DNA of 64,000 nucleotides from Rhizoctonia solani (lineage: Eukaryota > Basidiomycota > Agaricomycetes > Cantharellales > Ceratobasidiaceae), in NCBI RefSeq assembly GCF_016906535.1, contig NC_057373.1:806001-870000 (forward strand), in the 5' to 3' direction. Below the pieces are notes generated by a model, which worked only from the letters and a program-made list of their open reading frames with translations, was not told where the DNA came from and did not search any database. Both the position numbers and the translations under genes were made by a program. How positions within the stretch are numbered: position 1 is the first letter of the stretch; each line of letters opens with the position of its first letter. This document shows positions 29,265 through 40,742 of this stretch, in pieces.

Positions 29265-29432
29265 TCGAACCGTCGATTCCTCACCTATAGGCCTTGCGCA
29301 CGGATCGATTCGGAGGGCAAGATCACATCTGTACTTTTAATACAATTCAACTCTACTTTTTTACGATTATTATACAGGATCTCATGGACAGCTATACATG
29401 CGTAACGTATTCAGAGTAAATGGAAAAGCAAT

Positions 29433-30863
29433 CTACCAGTCGAGCTCGGGAGGGAAGAACTTGGCGATGAGCCCTTGGTAGTAAGGCTTGAGCTTTTCGG
29501 GGTTGACAGCCTCGTCACTCTTGGAATATAAATCGTATGGGTTGAATGCACTGTGAAAATTCTGATTAGAATACACAGAGTTCGGGATGTGGGGGAAAAC
29601 TCACAGGACCGCGTCCATGGCCTTCCTGTCCTTTTCGTTCAGAGGTACTGGTACGCCTTTTCACGGTGCCATGGGTAGAAAGAGTGGTACCTGATCATGG
29701 CGAGACCTTCCTCGGGAAGAGAGCTCTGATCTTTCATGACGTGGTACAAGTACTTTAACCCCGCATACATTCAGTCAATAGATTGCTTTCTGATAGGAAT
29801 GTGTGGGGCGTACCTCGTCATGTCCCCAAGAAAGCATAACGTTGTCCAATCCGCAGTTGGGTTCGTATATCCCGTACTTGGTTGAGTATGTAGAGTGCTT
29901 GGAGTCGGGGTTCTCAGTAAAGGAACCAGGGTAGATGATCTCATCTGGGAAAGCACAGCCGACGACGAATGTGTCCTATAGAAGGCACATCAGTGTTCGG
30001 ATTCATCAATGATCAATTGAAGCTGGCTTACGCCCACTACGTCCCATTGACCTCTGCACCAATGGTCATCACGTCAACGAATGATTGTTGTGAAATACAA
30101 TGGGGAAACTTACTCGGAACCAAAGAAGTAGAGCAACTTGCCAAGGTCATGTACGAGGCCAACGACCTGCATCCACTCGGGCTTTCCATCTCGGCGGATG
30201 GCCTCAGCTGTCTGAAGCAAGTGCTCGATTTGCGAGAGCTCCGTCTAGGAAAACAATTGGTCTCAGCACATGGTCGCATATACCGGTCACAGACTTACAT
30301 CAGGATCAGAGTCATCAACCAATGTCTCAAGCATTTCAACTTTTCCACAACGGGTGAGAATAAGTACCATAGACCAAACGACTCACTAGCTTCCCAGACA
30401 CCCATCCTCGCACGCTTGCCACGGCCCTCCTCAAACTCACGACGCTTGCGAACATTAACTCGACAGTTTGTTTCGTGTGTTGCTCCTACACCCCCACCAA
30501 TTCAACGTCATCATTCCGCCCTTCTTCTTCTCCCCCCAAAAAACGCCGCGGACTTGCCTTGTAGAAAGACTTTACACGGTCGCACGCGGCTTCATAGTCC
30601 CTGAACGCCGCCTTGTCTTTTTCGGAATCGAATTGGGCCGCACTGTCCCAGGCCGCCGCGTCTGCTTGCGCCTGAGCTTTAAGCTTGGCGATGTTGACTG
30701 AAACGCCCCAATTGGGAAGGTTAGAATGAATTGCTATTGGATGGGAGAGGAACAATAGAGAGAGACAAAGAGGGGAGGACTTGCCATCGTCGACAGCATC
30801 CGAGACCTCGTCGAGTGCACGCCCGTCACGGTTATTGTTCTCGAGATACACGGGCATACGCAT
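29433..30863 (-). CDS. Inositol oxygenase (MIOX)
   Basis: Cytosolic non-haem di-iron enzyme converting myo-inositol and O2 to D-glucuronate. Read on the minus strand from 30863 ([14 protein letters not shown]), exons give [34 protein letters not shown] (across an intron), [52 protein letters not shown] (HD iron ligands), [39 protein letters not shown] with SWGHDE, a further histidine motif [11 protein letters not shown], and the hallmark C-terminus [11 protein letters not shown] followed by [19 protein letters not shown]. All metal ligands I can place are kept. About eight exons. The window also holds a GDPD, which could release inositol from glycerophosphoinositol, but they are not adjacent. 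Confidence 0.92.
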
Positions 30864-31464
30864 ACGGAAAGTACTGCTGGTGGTGGTTCAAGTTAGAGAA
30901 CGAAAGTTTTGTTCGAGGGAACAAGGTACTGTTGCGGAGTAAGTGGGGAATGAAATGCGGGGGTGTTGTTTTCCCAACCGATGAAATGCATTCGCTTTAT
31001 ATATGCGAACTCTCGCGCTTGCCGACTCACCTGCAAAGTACCACTCCAGTGGCTATGAACCTATGAATACAGACTCCGGCCCGAATATCCGAAGTCGACG
31101 CTCCAGACAGTATACATTACATTTTCGAAGGTGAATTTCAGCGGTCCTAGGGGTGCTGGACTCCAGGTGGAGGGATCCCTCTCGACGTAACACGCAATAA
31201 GTCGCTTCGGAACTTAGGACCGGTGGTCAATCAGCCAATGAGTGAGAAGAAAAGAAAAAGCAAGCCGCCCAAATCCAAATATTTATAATAAGTTCAGTTG
31301 GTAAGAATACAACAAAATCCAGTGACGAATCCAAATAAAGTACTTGTAGACCACAGAGATAAACCAAGCCGAACACAGAGATACCAAGTTAATTAAATAA
31401 GATAGCCGAAACATCCCAGAGAAAAAGAGAAGCAAAACGAAAAAAGACGAAAAGGGAAGCACAT
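30864..31464. other. Intergenic, MIOX promoter / SAP-like gene 3' side
   Basis: 600 bp. AT-rich A-tracts occur around 31370-31450, consistent with a 3' UTR of the minus-strand gene upstream. Nothing else is seen. Confidence 0.4.
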
Positions 31465-33919
31465 CTATGGATTCGCAGCGTTGTGCGGGATTCCAGCAGC
31501 CCAGATGGGATGGCTGTCCTCCCATGAGACACTGCCGCTCACATCCAAGTCATACGCCAAGTCGGCGAACCGTGTGTCGCGAGCGACCTCGGTTCCGTAA
31601 AGGGTGTTTGTCGCCGCAGGGGTGCCTGGAGGCGCACGGCCTGTCGTCTTGAACGCTAGCCCACCAGGCGTACGTCCAAGATCGATCTTTGGGGCAGGGA
31701 ACATGCTGAAGTTGGCTCCCAACCGTTCAGGGGTGATAAACCCGTGCCTCCGTTGCAGGTGCTGACGAGGTATTTGTGGGGCCGTTTGTGGTGGTTGTTG
31801 ACAGTCCGAGGAGCAAAGTTGAAGAAGGATTGAGGCTCCTTGGGTTGAGGCTCCTTGTCTTGGTAGTCGAAGTCATAGGACGACGCGCAGAAGCCGTGTG
31901 AGGGCGGTTGATGGTCCTACCAACGCGACCACTAGGTGCAGATGGCCGAGAAGCTGCTCTGACGATGGCTTCACAGTGAAGCAACTAGCGCAAAAGGCAG
32001 CACTTGATAGGGCCGTTCGCACCAAAGGTGGGAAGGGACGGGAAAAACGAGGTAGAGGAGCTGGGTTTGGTCTCGGAAGACGGGGGGCTGACGGATTTGC
32101 GAGAGGGAGGAGTGGCAGATTTACGAGCAGGGGGGCTGGCAGATTGCGAGAAAACCACGAGGGCTAGCGATTTACGAGCGAAAACCGGGGTGTGATAGAT
32201 TTGCGAGCGGGGGTTGGAGGGCTTCGAGGCAGTTCCGAAGTTGGTGTGAATGGGTCAGCAACAGGAGTAAGTGGTGTCTCGTCCTCGGCTACGGTCTCCA
32301 GTGATGTTTTGATCATCCGACCTTTTCCTTTACCCCGGGTAGGACTGGGTGGCTCTACACTACCAGGTCGTGAGTAAGGCTTGGGGCTTCGTCGAGATGA
32401 CTGTGATGAAGTGGGGATGGAGATTGAGACAAGGGGCGAAGAGAGCGGCGGGAGCCGGTCTCTTCGATCTCCCTCTCCTTTTCGGCAAGAGGAGGACGAG
32501 ACCCTCGCGAACTCTTTGCTACTGAGGACGCACGTCCGCTGTTTTGGTTTTGGTTTTGCGAAGGGAAGAAGCCTCCTTCGGGGATGGAGAGTAGAGAGGG
32601 CTGAGAACCAGAGGGACCAGCAGAGGGTGCTACTGAGGAAGCACGGACGATAGTGTATCTACTATCTGCAACAGAGTCTTCTGGTCGGTTGCTACAAAGC
32701 TGATGAGTTTAATTCTAGCATGAGAGCACAAATACTTACTTATTAAACACCGATTCAGGAATCCTGTTAAACTGGGACTGTAAGTGGCGTAGGGTGGCTT
32801 GTAGCTCTCCAACTCTGGAACTATCGGTTTCAAGTTTGCAATCCGCTGCCTTAAGTCAGATATTTGAGCTTCATCTTGCTTCAGCTGTTGCTCTGCTTCC
32901 TCGACTATTCTTCAACAGCGTCGACGCGCGAAGTAAGTGCAACTGGGTCCATGGCCAATGCAACAAGCCGTGGCGCAACATCACGAAGTTGGGCTAACTG
33001 GCCCATAGAGTCTAGAGTATCAGAAGAGGTACTGTCACCGAAGGCTGTGGATTGCGTTTGAAACGCCTTGATCGCTAACACTCGCGAGCAGACTCATCAC
33101 CGGCTTTCGGGCGTTGCGAATCTGGAGTTCGAGATCTGCTATCCGGGTGTCGGTGGTTCAATTTGAGATTGGGCGGGAATATCGGCGGCGGTGTCGATAA
33201 CAGTTGCGGAAGTGGAGGTGGGGACAAGAGGGCGAGTGGGGGCGGGGGTAGCTAAACCAACAACCCAAACAATAAGTTCCCAACACCCCATATCAAACAC
33301 AAAGATCACCCACCAGGTGCAGCAGCACGAGGAGCAGTCTTCGCAACTTCGACAACATCTTCAGCAGGAGTGTCTCCTTGGCCTTTCCTTTCCCATGGCG
33401 CGGGTGACGCGGGCAGGGGTGCGGATGACAACCTCGGCACGCTTGCCACGTCGGGGGCTGGTGCGGGTGGGGAGAACCTCATCCTGGGGCTCAGCCTTGG
33501 CCCTCACCCGGCGAGCCTTGGGCTCATCATCGGCCTTGCGCTTCTTGGACGAGGAAGCTGTCGATGTCGAGGGCTTCGAGGGTCTGTTGAATAGTGTTGT
33601 TGGGTCAGCCGCCGTCACCGATGGTATGATATCGTATGGGCGATTGGGGCGAGGGAGAGATCAAGTGGGGTAGGGGGAAACGTACCCGGCAGTAGAGAAA
33701 TAGCGCTCCAAAACCATGTCGATGAGGACTTCAGACCTGGAGTTGGCTTTGATGCCGAGCTCCTATTAACCATCCATTGGTCAACCAACCGTCACCGACT
33801 CCACTTCCACTCCCCCCTCCTCCCCCTTCACCCAATACCAATTAAAGATGACGAACCTTGCACTTGGCCTGCAACGCAGCCCGCTTCAAGCTTTCAAGTT
33901 GAACGCGAGTGGGGAACAT
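31465..33919 (-). CDS. SAP-like domain, coiled-coil protein with SPP repeats; function unknown
   Basis: The start at 33919 gives MFPTRVQLESLKRAALQAKC; across an intron with a GTTCGT donor follows KELGIKANSRSEVLIDMVLE then RYF. Together these read like a SAP DNA-binding helix-extension-helix. Next come a basic stretch (SKKRKADDEPKARRVRAKAE, then TSPRRGKRAE, TPARVTRAMGK), which looks like a nuclear signal. A coiled coil lies at about 32755-32910 (AEQQLKQDEAQISDLRQRI ... LQATLRHLQSQFNRIPESV). A Ser/Pro-rich middle carries SASPP, KSATPP and KSVSPP repeats near 32085-32160. The C-terminal ~85 residues (LGANFSMFPAPKIDLGRTP ... ISWEDSHPIW-like end) look folded. At least two single-base frame breaks (about 31745 and 32835) suggest missing bases. 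I infer a chromatin or spindle protein; no family is assigned. Confidence 0.55.
32081..32216 (-). repeat. Imperfect coding repeat, RKS(A/V)(S/T)PP units
   Basis: On the plus strand the words gatttgcgag, gatttacgag and gattgcgag recur about every 30 bp. On the minus strand they encode SQSASPP, ARKSATPP and SRKSVSPP, and a more divergent copy reads ARKSLAL. These are proline-directed Ser/Thr sites next to basic residues, typical of CDK-type phosphorylation targets. Confidence 0.55.
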
Positions 33920-36457
33920 CTTTGTATACCAGAGTGGGAGGTGAGTGGGAAGGGTGGGAAGAGGTAGACAAAGATGTTGGTCACAAAAAGTTATGATCAA
34001 CACACACAGACAGACAGACAAAGTTGTCGAGGTGAAGAGAGGAGGGGAGTGAGTCGATCGAGTCGAGTCGAGTTTATAGGTTGTGGATGTGGAGAGGGAA
34101 GGAACACGATGTTGCGTTGATCTTCACAAATATGCACGTGATCTGTCAACACCACACCCCCGTTTTGGAATCTGCGTGGGTGGCGAGTGGGGTCCAAGTC
34201 AGACGGAACAATGGGATTTCTTTTTCTTTTGGTTTAGGGATAATTTAGTGGGGCTTTACGAGGCTTGGGTTCAAAGTAGAGTTGGATTCGTTCAGGCCGA
34301 TACTTTATTGATTTTATTTACTTTCTTTGTTTAACCTGGTCTTGCCTTTGGCCAGCGCTTATGCGGCCGTGTGATCGCAACTATACCCAGACCTTAGTCC
34401 CTTGTTTTTCACATTTCGTCGGTTCAAATTTTCGGGTGTTTCTGTGTGTCGGGCATGTACACCGTGTCTACTTCTTGAGCGTACGTAACAATAATGGTGG
34501 GGACGGTTGTCTTTTATTGCGCATTAGACCAAGGTCGAATAATTAATTTTGTAAATCACTCGAGAAACAAGTTGTAGCACCGGGTTATTCGAGTTCATGA
34601 TTTTATTTTTCTAGCGCTCAGAACCATTACAGGTTTACCTTGTCCGTCGTCATCAAAAGATCTAAGATAGTGTTTCGCGGATAGTGTCTTTATTCATACC
34701 GATTAGCGATAAACCGTAATAAATAGTGATACGCCGCCGTGTGGCTTTATCACACCGGGGGGAGGGCCGATTAAACTCTGATGATTGAATCTGACCATGT
34801 GTGATCGCGCGGGGGTTGTAAGCCTCATGTTTCATTCAGCTATAGCCACACAGACAATGGGAACGCTTGTTCCGAGCATCAATGATCAATGTGTGAATTC
34901 CCCCCTCCTTCCCCTCCGATGGTTGGACCTTGTACTGCGTATGTGAATATGGGGTTTGCCGAAGGTCTGTGTAAATGCGTTGCTTTCCGATCTTAAACAT
35001 CCACATGACTATGGGTGAGCGAGTCTAAGTTTTAAACATCCGGAATTAAATATTGGATGTCGATCAGTGTTCACATGCGCAAGGTGCATTGTAGCGCATA
35101 TGTCCAGTTTGGCATTGTGTTTACAACTGTGATCAGGTAATTGCGTTGAACTCGGCTCAATAAACAGTAGGATGTATGCGCTCGCTTTATCCGAGTCAAT
35201 GATTTCTAATCCATTTAGATGCTGTGGTGCTGTGGAGCCTAGGGAAGCGCCTCGGTTTCCAAACTTATCATTTTTGCCGATACATATATATTTAACACTA
35301 CCACAAGACACTGACACCCCGTCGCATCGCCATTCCTCCTGGGTTGACGACGACACAGACGCATTCAAATTTTGTAACCCGCCCTCCACCCCTCTCGACC
35401 TGAACTCGGGTCGGGGCTGGGTTGGTTAATAAGAAATGGGGCGCACGCCGACGTCACTTGATAACGACATGGTATTCAAATCGCAACCCTTTTTTGGGCG
35501 CATGGTTTACTTCGTTACGGGTTATGCAACCGTCTGATTTTATTTGTAAGTAACCGGTTTGTATGCATCGGCAATAATCATGGGAGGTTACGGGCCCCTC
35601 TGCTATTTATCGGAACAAAGTCTAAGTTATTTAGCATGGGTGTTACTCGACACAATAGCCAAGCATTCTATCCGGGGTGTGTGTGTTGTTAGCTCGCAGA
35701 AGCCCGCTGCGTCACACTCATCGTCGTCATTGCCCTACGTATTGACTCAGACCCCCGCCCGCGCCGACTTTCAAAGACATGTATATCGATGACGAGACCC
35801 CACTTGAGGGGGGGATGTGACACAATTGGCGCATAAGCAAGTGTCACATTAGAATATCGAAAGAAGTGTTGCACGTCACGTATGACTTGGGTTAAATACC
35901 CGTTGGCATCTTATGATAGGAAGGCTTAGTTGCCTTGGCATGTAGAAATGTGACAGATAGCCTAGGCTCACTTGGAGCATTTTCGCTGCCGGGCAGAAAC
36001 ATACGAGACGCACACAGACGCACACACAAGGGGTTTACCTTGGAATGAACAAACGCCGGGACGCGGGTGTGTGACGAGACCCCCTTCTTGTCCGTCACGG
36101 AACCGGTGGGGGGCGCAAGCCAAAGAGCCGAAAATGGTTTCAGAATGACAAACGGTCACGGGGGTTCTTCTCACGGGTGTCTGACGGGTTGGTTGGGTGA
36201 TCAGAACCGCGGTCAACACGGGCGTCTTTGGCTGCTTGCGAGTTTCGGCTTTGCTGTTATTGAGAAGGTTCGATATATACAAGTCGAGAGTTGTGTTTGT
36301 CAGAGTTGGGCTCGCATAATTTGTTTCTTGTTCTTGACGCGAGCCCGTCCGCCCGTGCGTTGCGTGCCGAGTTTTGTTTATAATTGATTTGTGAGTAACT
36401 GATTGGGTGTTGAGGGATGACATGGCGGGCTAAGCTGGACATGTGTGGTAGTAATTG
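33920..36457. other. 2.5 kb gene-free stretch with short tandem repeats
   Basis: No exon chain or domain is seen on either strand. It contains a (CA)/(CAGA) microsatellite at 34001-34021, GAGTC repeats at 34051-34073, a CACGTGAT box at 34135-34142, and two copies of GACGAGACCCC (near 35790 and 36076). The part next to 36457 should be the F-box gene promoter. Far longer than other gaps in this part of the window. Confidence 0.5.
34001..34073. repeat. Microsatellites (CAGA)n and (GAGTC)n
   Basis: CACACACAGACAGACAGACA at 34001-34020 and GAGTCGATCGAGTCGAGTCG at 34051-34070, both just upstream of the SAP-like gene start at 33919, in its promoter or 5' UTR. Confidence 0.7.
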
Positions 36458-39400
36458 ATGGCCCGAGTGTCGGTGGAAGAACCACGGCCAACACGGCTCC
36501 CAACACCGCGCAATTCCATATCCATGCCCCTAGGCCTTGTGGACCCGCTCTCTCCTACATCTACTGTTGGTCCTGTCCCGCACCACCCACCACGCTCTCG
36601 TTCTCCCAACGCCACGCCCATGCCCACTCCTCCCCACCAGCCTCGACTCCCGAGCACGCTTGCCTCTCGTAAGCCATCTGCAGCGAACCTGAGGAGCGTA
36701 TCAAACACGCAAACATCCCCTCTTGTTTCCTCCAAGCTCAGTGCACAGCCATTGGTCCCACCACCAGCCAAGAGTCCAAAGGTATCGCGTACAGCACAAG
36801 GCGGCCCCGATGCAACACGTGCGCGCAAGGTGTCTGGAACATCCACAAGCTCGCCTTACCAACCGCGTTCGCGCGCCCAGTCCCTCGTTTCCCAGTCTGG
36901 CGAGTCTGTACAGCTCCGACCTTCCTCGCCCACTAAAAAGGCGCCTGCACTGCCTCACCCAGAGTCTCCGCTCAATCCAAGTCCCGTCAAGCCCAAGCCT
37001 CGATTGGCCGGCGTTGTCAATGCCAATGGCTCTCCTCGTCCCCCTGCTAAAACCCCTGGCTCACGCAATACTTCCAATGTCTTTCCTCCGTTGGAAAACA
37101 GTAATAATAATAGCAACTATACTCCGTCTCCTCCCCCACCCAAGCTGCCGGCTGTCGTATGGCCCGTAGACGAGGAAGAGGAAAGCGTCAATGGCGATTG
37201 GGCACCGAGCCTTAGACCACCCGTGTCGGGCGGAACGAGCGAAGCCTACGACTTTAGCGGCATCCCACTCGGCAGCGAAGGCGTTCCCCAGTACAGGGCA
37301 GAAGATGAAATGACCATGGAGCTTATCACTGAAATCGACGATGGGGCGAACTCGACGAAGACGTAAGTAACTCACTTTTTTAAGTAATCAGCTTGCCCGT
37401 TTGAGTAATTCCCACTCTCACACACGCCCTCTTTTTTCTTCTTTGTCTTTTAGATGCAAGCCTCGTTGCGTGCCGTGCATCTGACACATGTCAAAAAGCT
37501 CACACATTATAAACGTCTTTTGGAGAGTGCTCAAACCTCTTCTGCCTCCCAGCTGCACGCTCTCCAGGCCGAGCTCAGGATGTTGCGTGCCAAGTTGGAG
37601 GAGGAGAGGCGGAAGAAGAGGGAGTTGGAGATGAGTGCTAACAAGGATCGCGAGGCTCTCAAGGTTGCCCAGATGGTGTGTCATACGGTTATTTTATTTC
37701 TCTCGCTAACTGACCCTCTGGTTACAGAAGTCTGCGCTTCAACAGCCTCAGCCAGCGTCTATGAACGCTTCCGTAGACCTCTCCACTCTGCTCCGGGGGG
37801 ATGGCCAGGGAGGATTTAACGAGACGGAGATTAGAAAGGTTGTTAGAGCTATGAGGGCCTCTGATAGGCTTCGACTGTGAGTCTATTTTTAACTTGTTTC
37901 TACTCTGTTGGCTAATTTGACCTTTTGAAAGAATTCATATTATCCTCGATTGTACGCGGTTGTTTCTTTTCATTTTCATCCCTACTTACCATCTTTATCG
38001 CAGCATGTCTACCAGGCGATATATCAGGTGCGTTCTCTTGCTTTTCCAGCTCGAATAGCTAATAATATCAAAATGACAGCCATGATCCGTATGCTTGAGA
38101 AATACGCTGCCTCGACGTTTGATATCGTCGGTAACCTCCAGAGACGTAGCCATCAAAATCCTCGGCCATTTAAATGTGATGGAGCTGCTAGAAGTTGAAG
38201 TGGCAAGTCCTATCCGCGCAACGTATCTGTGCATATATACTCATCAACGAACCACAGGTCAGCAAGAAATGGCACATGCTAGTCCGTCACCCCGCCATAT
38301 GGAGACACTTGTGTGTGGAATTGACCGCTACCGACCCTGTCCCCCTGAGGCCGCCTCCGAACCCTGAAGACTGGTGAGTCCTTGCGGTCCAAATCCTTTT
38401 TGCTGCTCTTTTTGGACTGACATGTTTTTGATTGATTGATTACAGGGAGCCGCTGTACCGTTCCCTGCACCACCGCGAACGCAACTGGGCCACGGGTCAA
38501 GTCCAGTCTATCCGGTTCCTCAAGGGCCATACTGGATTCTGCACGACTCTTATACTTAAAGGGAACCGCCTGATTAGCGGGAGCTACGACGAGACGATCC
38601 GAGTGTGGGATATTCGTTCTGGGAGGAGAAAAAGTGTTTGAAGGCCAAGGCTATCAGGTTTGTTCGTTTCTCCCTAGTTTTGTTTCGTGGGCTGAGACGG
38701 TTAGTTGTTTGGATTATCTACCGGACGAAGAAGTCTTGGTTGCTGGGTTCCACGATGTCGGGTACGTGCTCTTCGTTTTGTTCATGTCTTGCCAGTCTTT
38801 TGCTGAGACGCATTATCTAGACGCGTACAGTTATTCTCCACCGTCACTTGGCAGCCTATCCAAACTCTGCAAGGACACTTGTACGGTATTCGTGCGGTCG
38901 CGCTTTCGCCCAAGTACCTCGTATCGGCTGGAGCAGACAAGGCGCTCGTGTGCTGGGACTGGAGAGCTGGTCAAAAGGTAGGCATTGTCGACTTTTTTTT
39001 GTTTTGCTTCTCTTGCCGCTTGGCCCGAACTACCAGACTGACGATGGTGTTTTTATTACCAAGATTGTTCGGTTCGGTCAACAGACAAACTTGAATATCG
39101 GTGTTCAGATTGTGGACGAGGACGAGGAGGATCGTGGGTATTACGATTGATGGTATTGTCAGGACCTTTTCGATCCGTGAGTTTCCGCTTTTTGAGATGT
39201 GTTTGGATGGCGGCTCAACGGTGTGATTTTGATAGCGAGACGAGAAATGTTGAGCCAGTTTAAGCTTTCTGAGCTTGGTGGTTCGGATCCTGTTTTGTCT
39301 GCCAAGTTGAGCACTGTGGGAGTTGGAAGTGCGAACATGCTCCAGTACGTTCCATCCATATATCCCAACTACGTCCACTGCGCAAATTCTGACTAAACGG

Positions 39401-40400
39401 CAATAGATGGTTTGCAGCCAAGGGCAAACAAATGACATGCGCGACCAAAAATATCATTCTCACCTCGAACACGAAGACCCGAGCCGTCCACCTCGCTCGC
39501 ATCGTCCGTCGAAACGCTGCCGAAGGCCCCGTCCCCACCCAAATCCAAGCCGCTCACGCCGCCCACCACTGCACACACCCGCCCACGACACAGTCTCGCC
39601 GTCCCTCCCCGCCAGAATCACGCAGCATGCCCCTGCACAGCCGGAAATCGATGGGTGCGCTGCTGTCGCCCGCCACGACCACGCACCGGGTGTCGTCGAT
39701 GTATGCGCCCAACCGGCCGGGCACGGCGCTTGGCGCCCGACCGGGGACATCGATGGGCCGTCCTGGGACCTCAATGGGCGGCGGGTCCCCGAATCGAGTG
39801 GAGAAGAGGCCGGCCAAGCCGCCGGTCTTGTTGAGCGTGGTGGATACGCCGGATGTGGCGTTGGCGCTGTGGATCCCAAGAAGCGGCGCGTGGCGACGAG
39901 TACGCGGTTTAGTTCGAGGTTGGGTGCGGATCGTCGGGTGAGTACTTGATTTTTGAGGAGTTTTGGAGTTTGGGCTGATTGGGGTTATAGATCTTCGTAT
40001 CGACGTATAACCTCACCATGTCCCATACCGCTAACGGCAAACCCAACCGGAAGAATTGCCCGAACCTCAACCGGGTGCAGGAGACGTCTCCAACGTCGAT
40101 TTTAACACTGAGATTGCGACACTGGGAGGAGCATGGGCTGCGCTGGCTGAAGAGTCCGAATACGGCTGGCCCGCGCAGTTTAATGTCCCAGCCGGGTTCA
40201 AGGGGCTCGCCACTCCGGAAAAGAACCCGATGGCAATGGCCTTGTCTCATGAAGAGGTCGTAGTTGGAACTGCTGACGGAACAATCTATGTGATGAGTTT
40301 TGTGGGATATCAGTACAAGGCTTCCAAGGAGAACTTGCTCGAGGGATTGACTCTGGAAGAGATCGAGGAGGACCAAGATCAGGAAGAGGGGGAGGAGTAA
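36458..40400 (+). CDS. F-box / WD40 repeat protein with long disordered N-terminus
   Basis: Likely substrate receptor of an SCF ubiquitin ligase. Exon 1 (36458-37362) encodes ~300 disordered Pro/Ser-rich residues ([20 protein letters not shown]...). Exon 2 (from 37454) is a coiled coil ([20 protein letters not shown]). A long intron (about 37877-38003) then leads to MSTRRYIR. Splicing to [20 protein letters not shown] then [13 protein letters not shown] and [18 protein letters not shown] gives an F-box. WD40 units follow: [20 protein letters not shown] then [55 protein letters not shown] then [12 protein letters not shown] low-complexity insert ([16 protein letters not shown]) interrupts the later blades; the end is acidic ([14 protein letters not shown]). 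Two adjacent genes cannot be excluded, but the splice from the coiled-coil exon into MSTRRYIR keeps frame. Confidence 0.75.
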
Positions 40401-40742
40401 TTTAAGCGGGTTGTTTTCATCGGGGTTTTAACGTAGTTTTTATAATACCATTACCACTCAGTCCTTTTTTTTTTTTGCTTTCCTTTTGCTTTCTTGCCTG
40501 CGCGCGCAAACTGTCTATTCCTTCTTTTTTTTTGTTCCCACGCATGTGTATACCGTATATCTCCACTAGACTGACGACAAATTGACGGACTTTTTCATGA
40601 TTGCCTTAATCAGAACATGATGGTTGGATATGAAATATAGTATTATTAAAAGTCTCAAGACGCAAAAGAAAAAGAAAAAAAGCAGATAAGGACAACAGCA
40701 TGTACCAAGGCAATCGCAGTCGTGAATCATGTTTATTTTTTT
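40401..40742. other. Convergent 3' region, F-box gene / NUP98-96
   Basis: 340 bp between two facing stop codons, rich in T and A homopolymers (for example 40462-40476, 40525-40534, 40736-40743). Consistent with two 3' UTRs. Confidence 0.5.

Noticed and set aside
39460..39949. Several long overlapping frames on both strands
   Set aside because: GC-rich shadows of the F-box/WD40 gene; only the frame with the [15 protein letters not shown] insert links to flanking WD40 exons.
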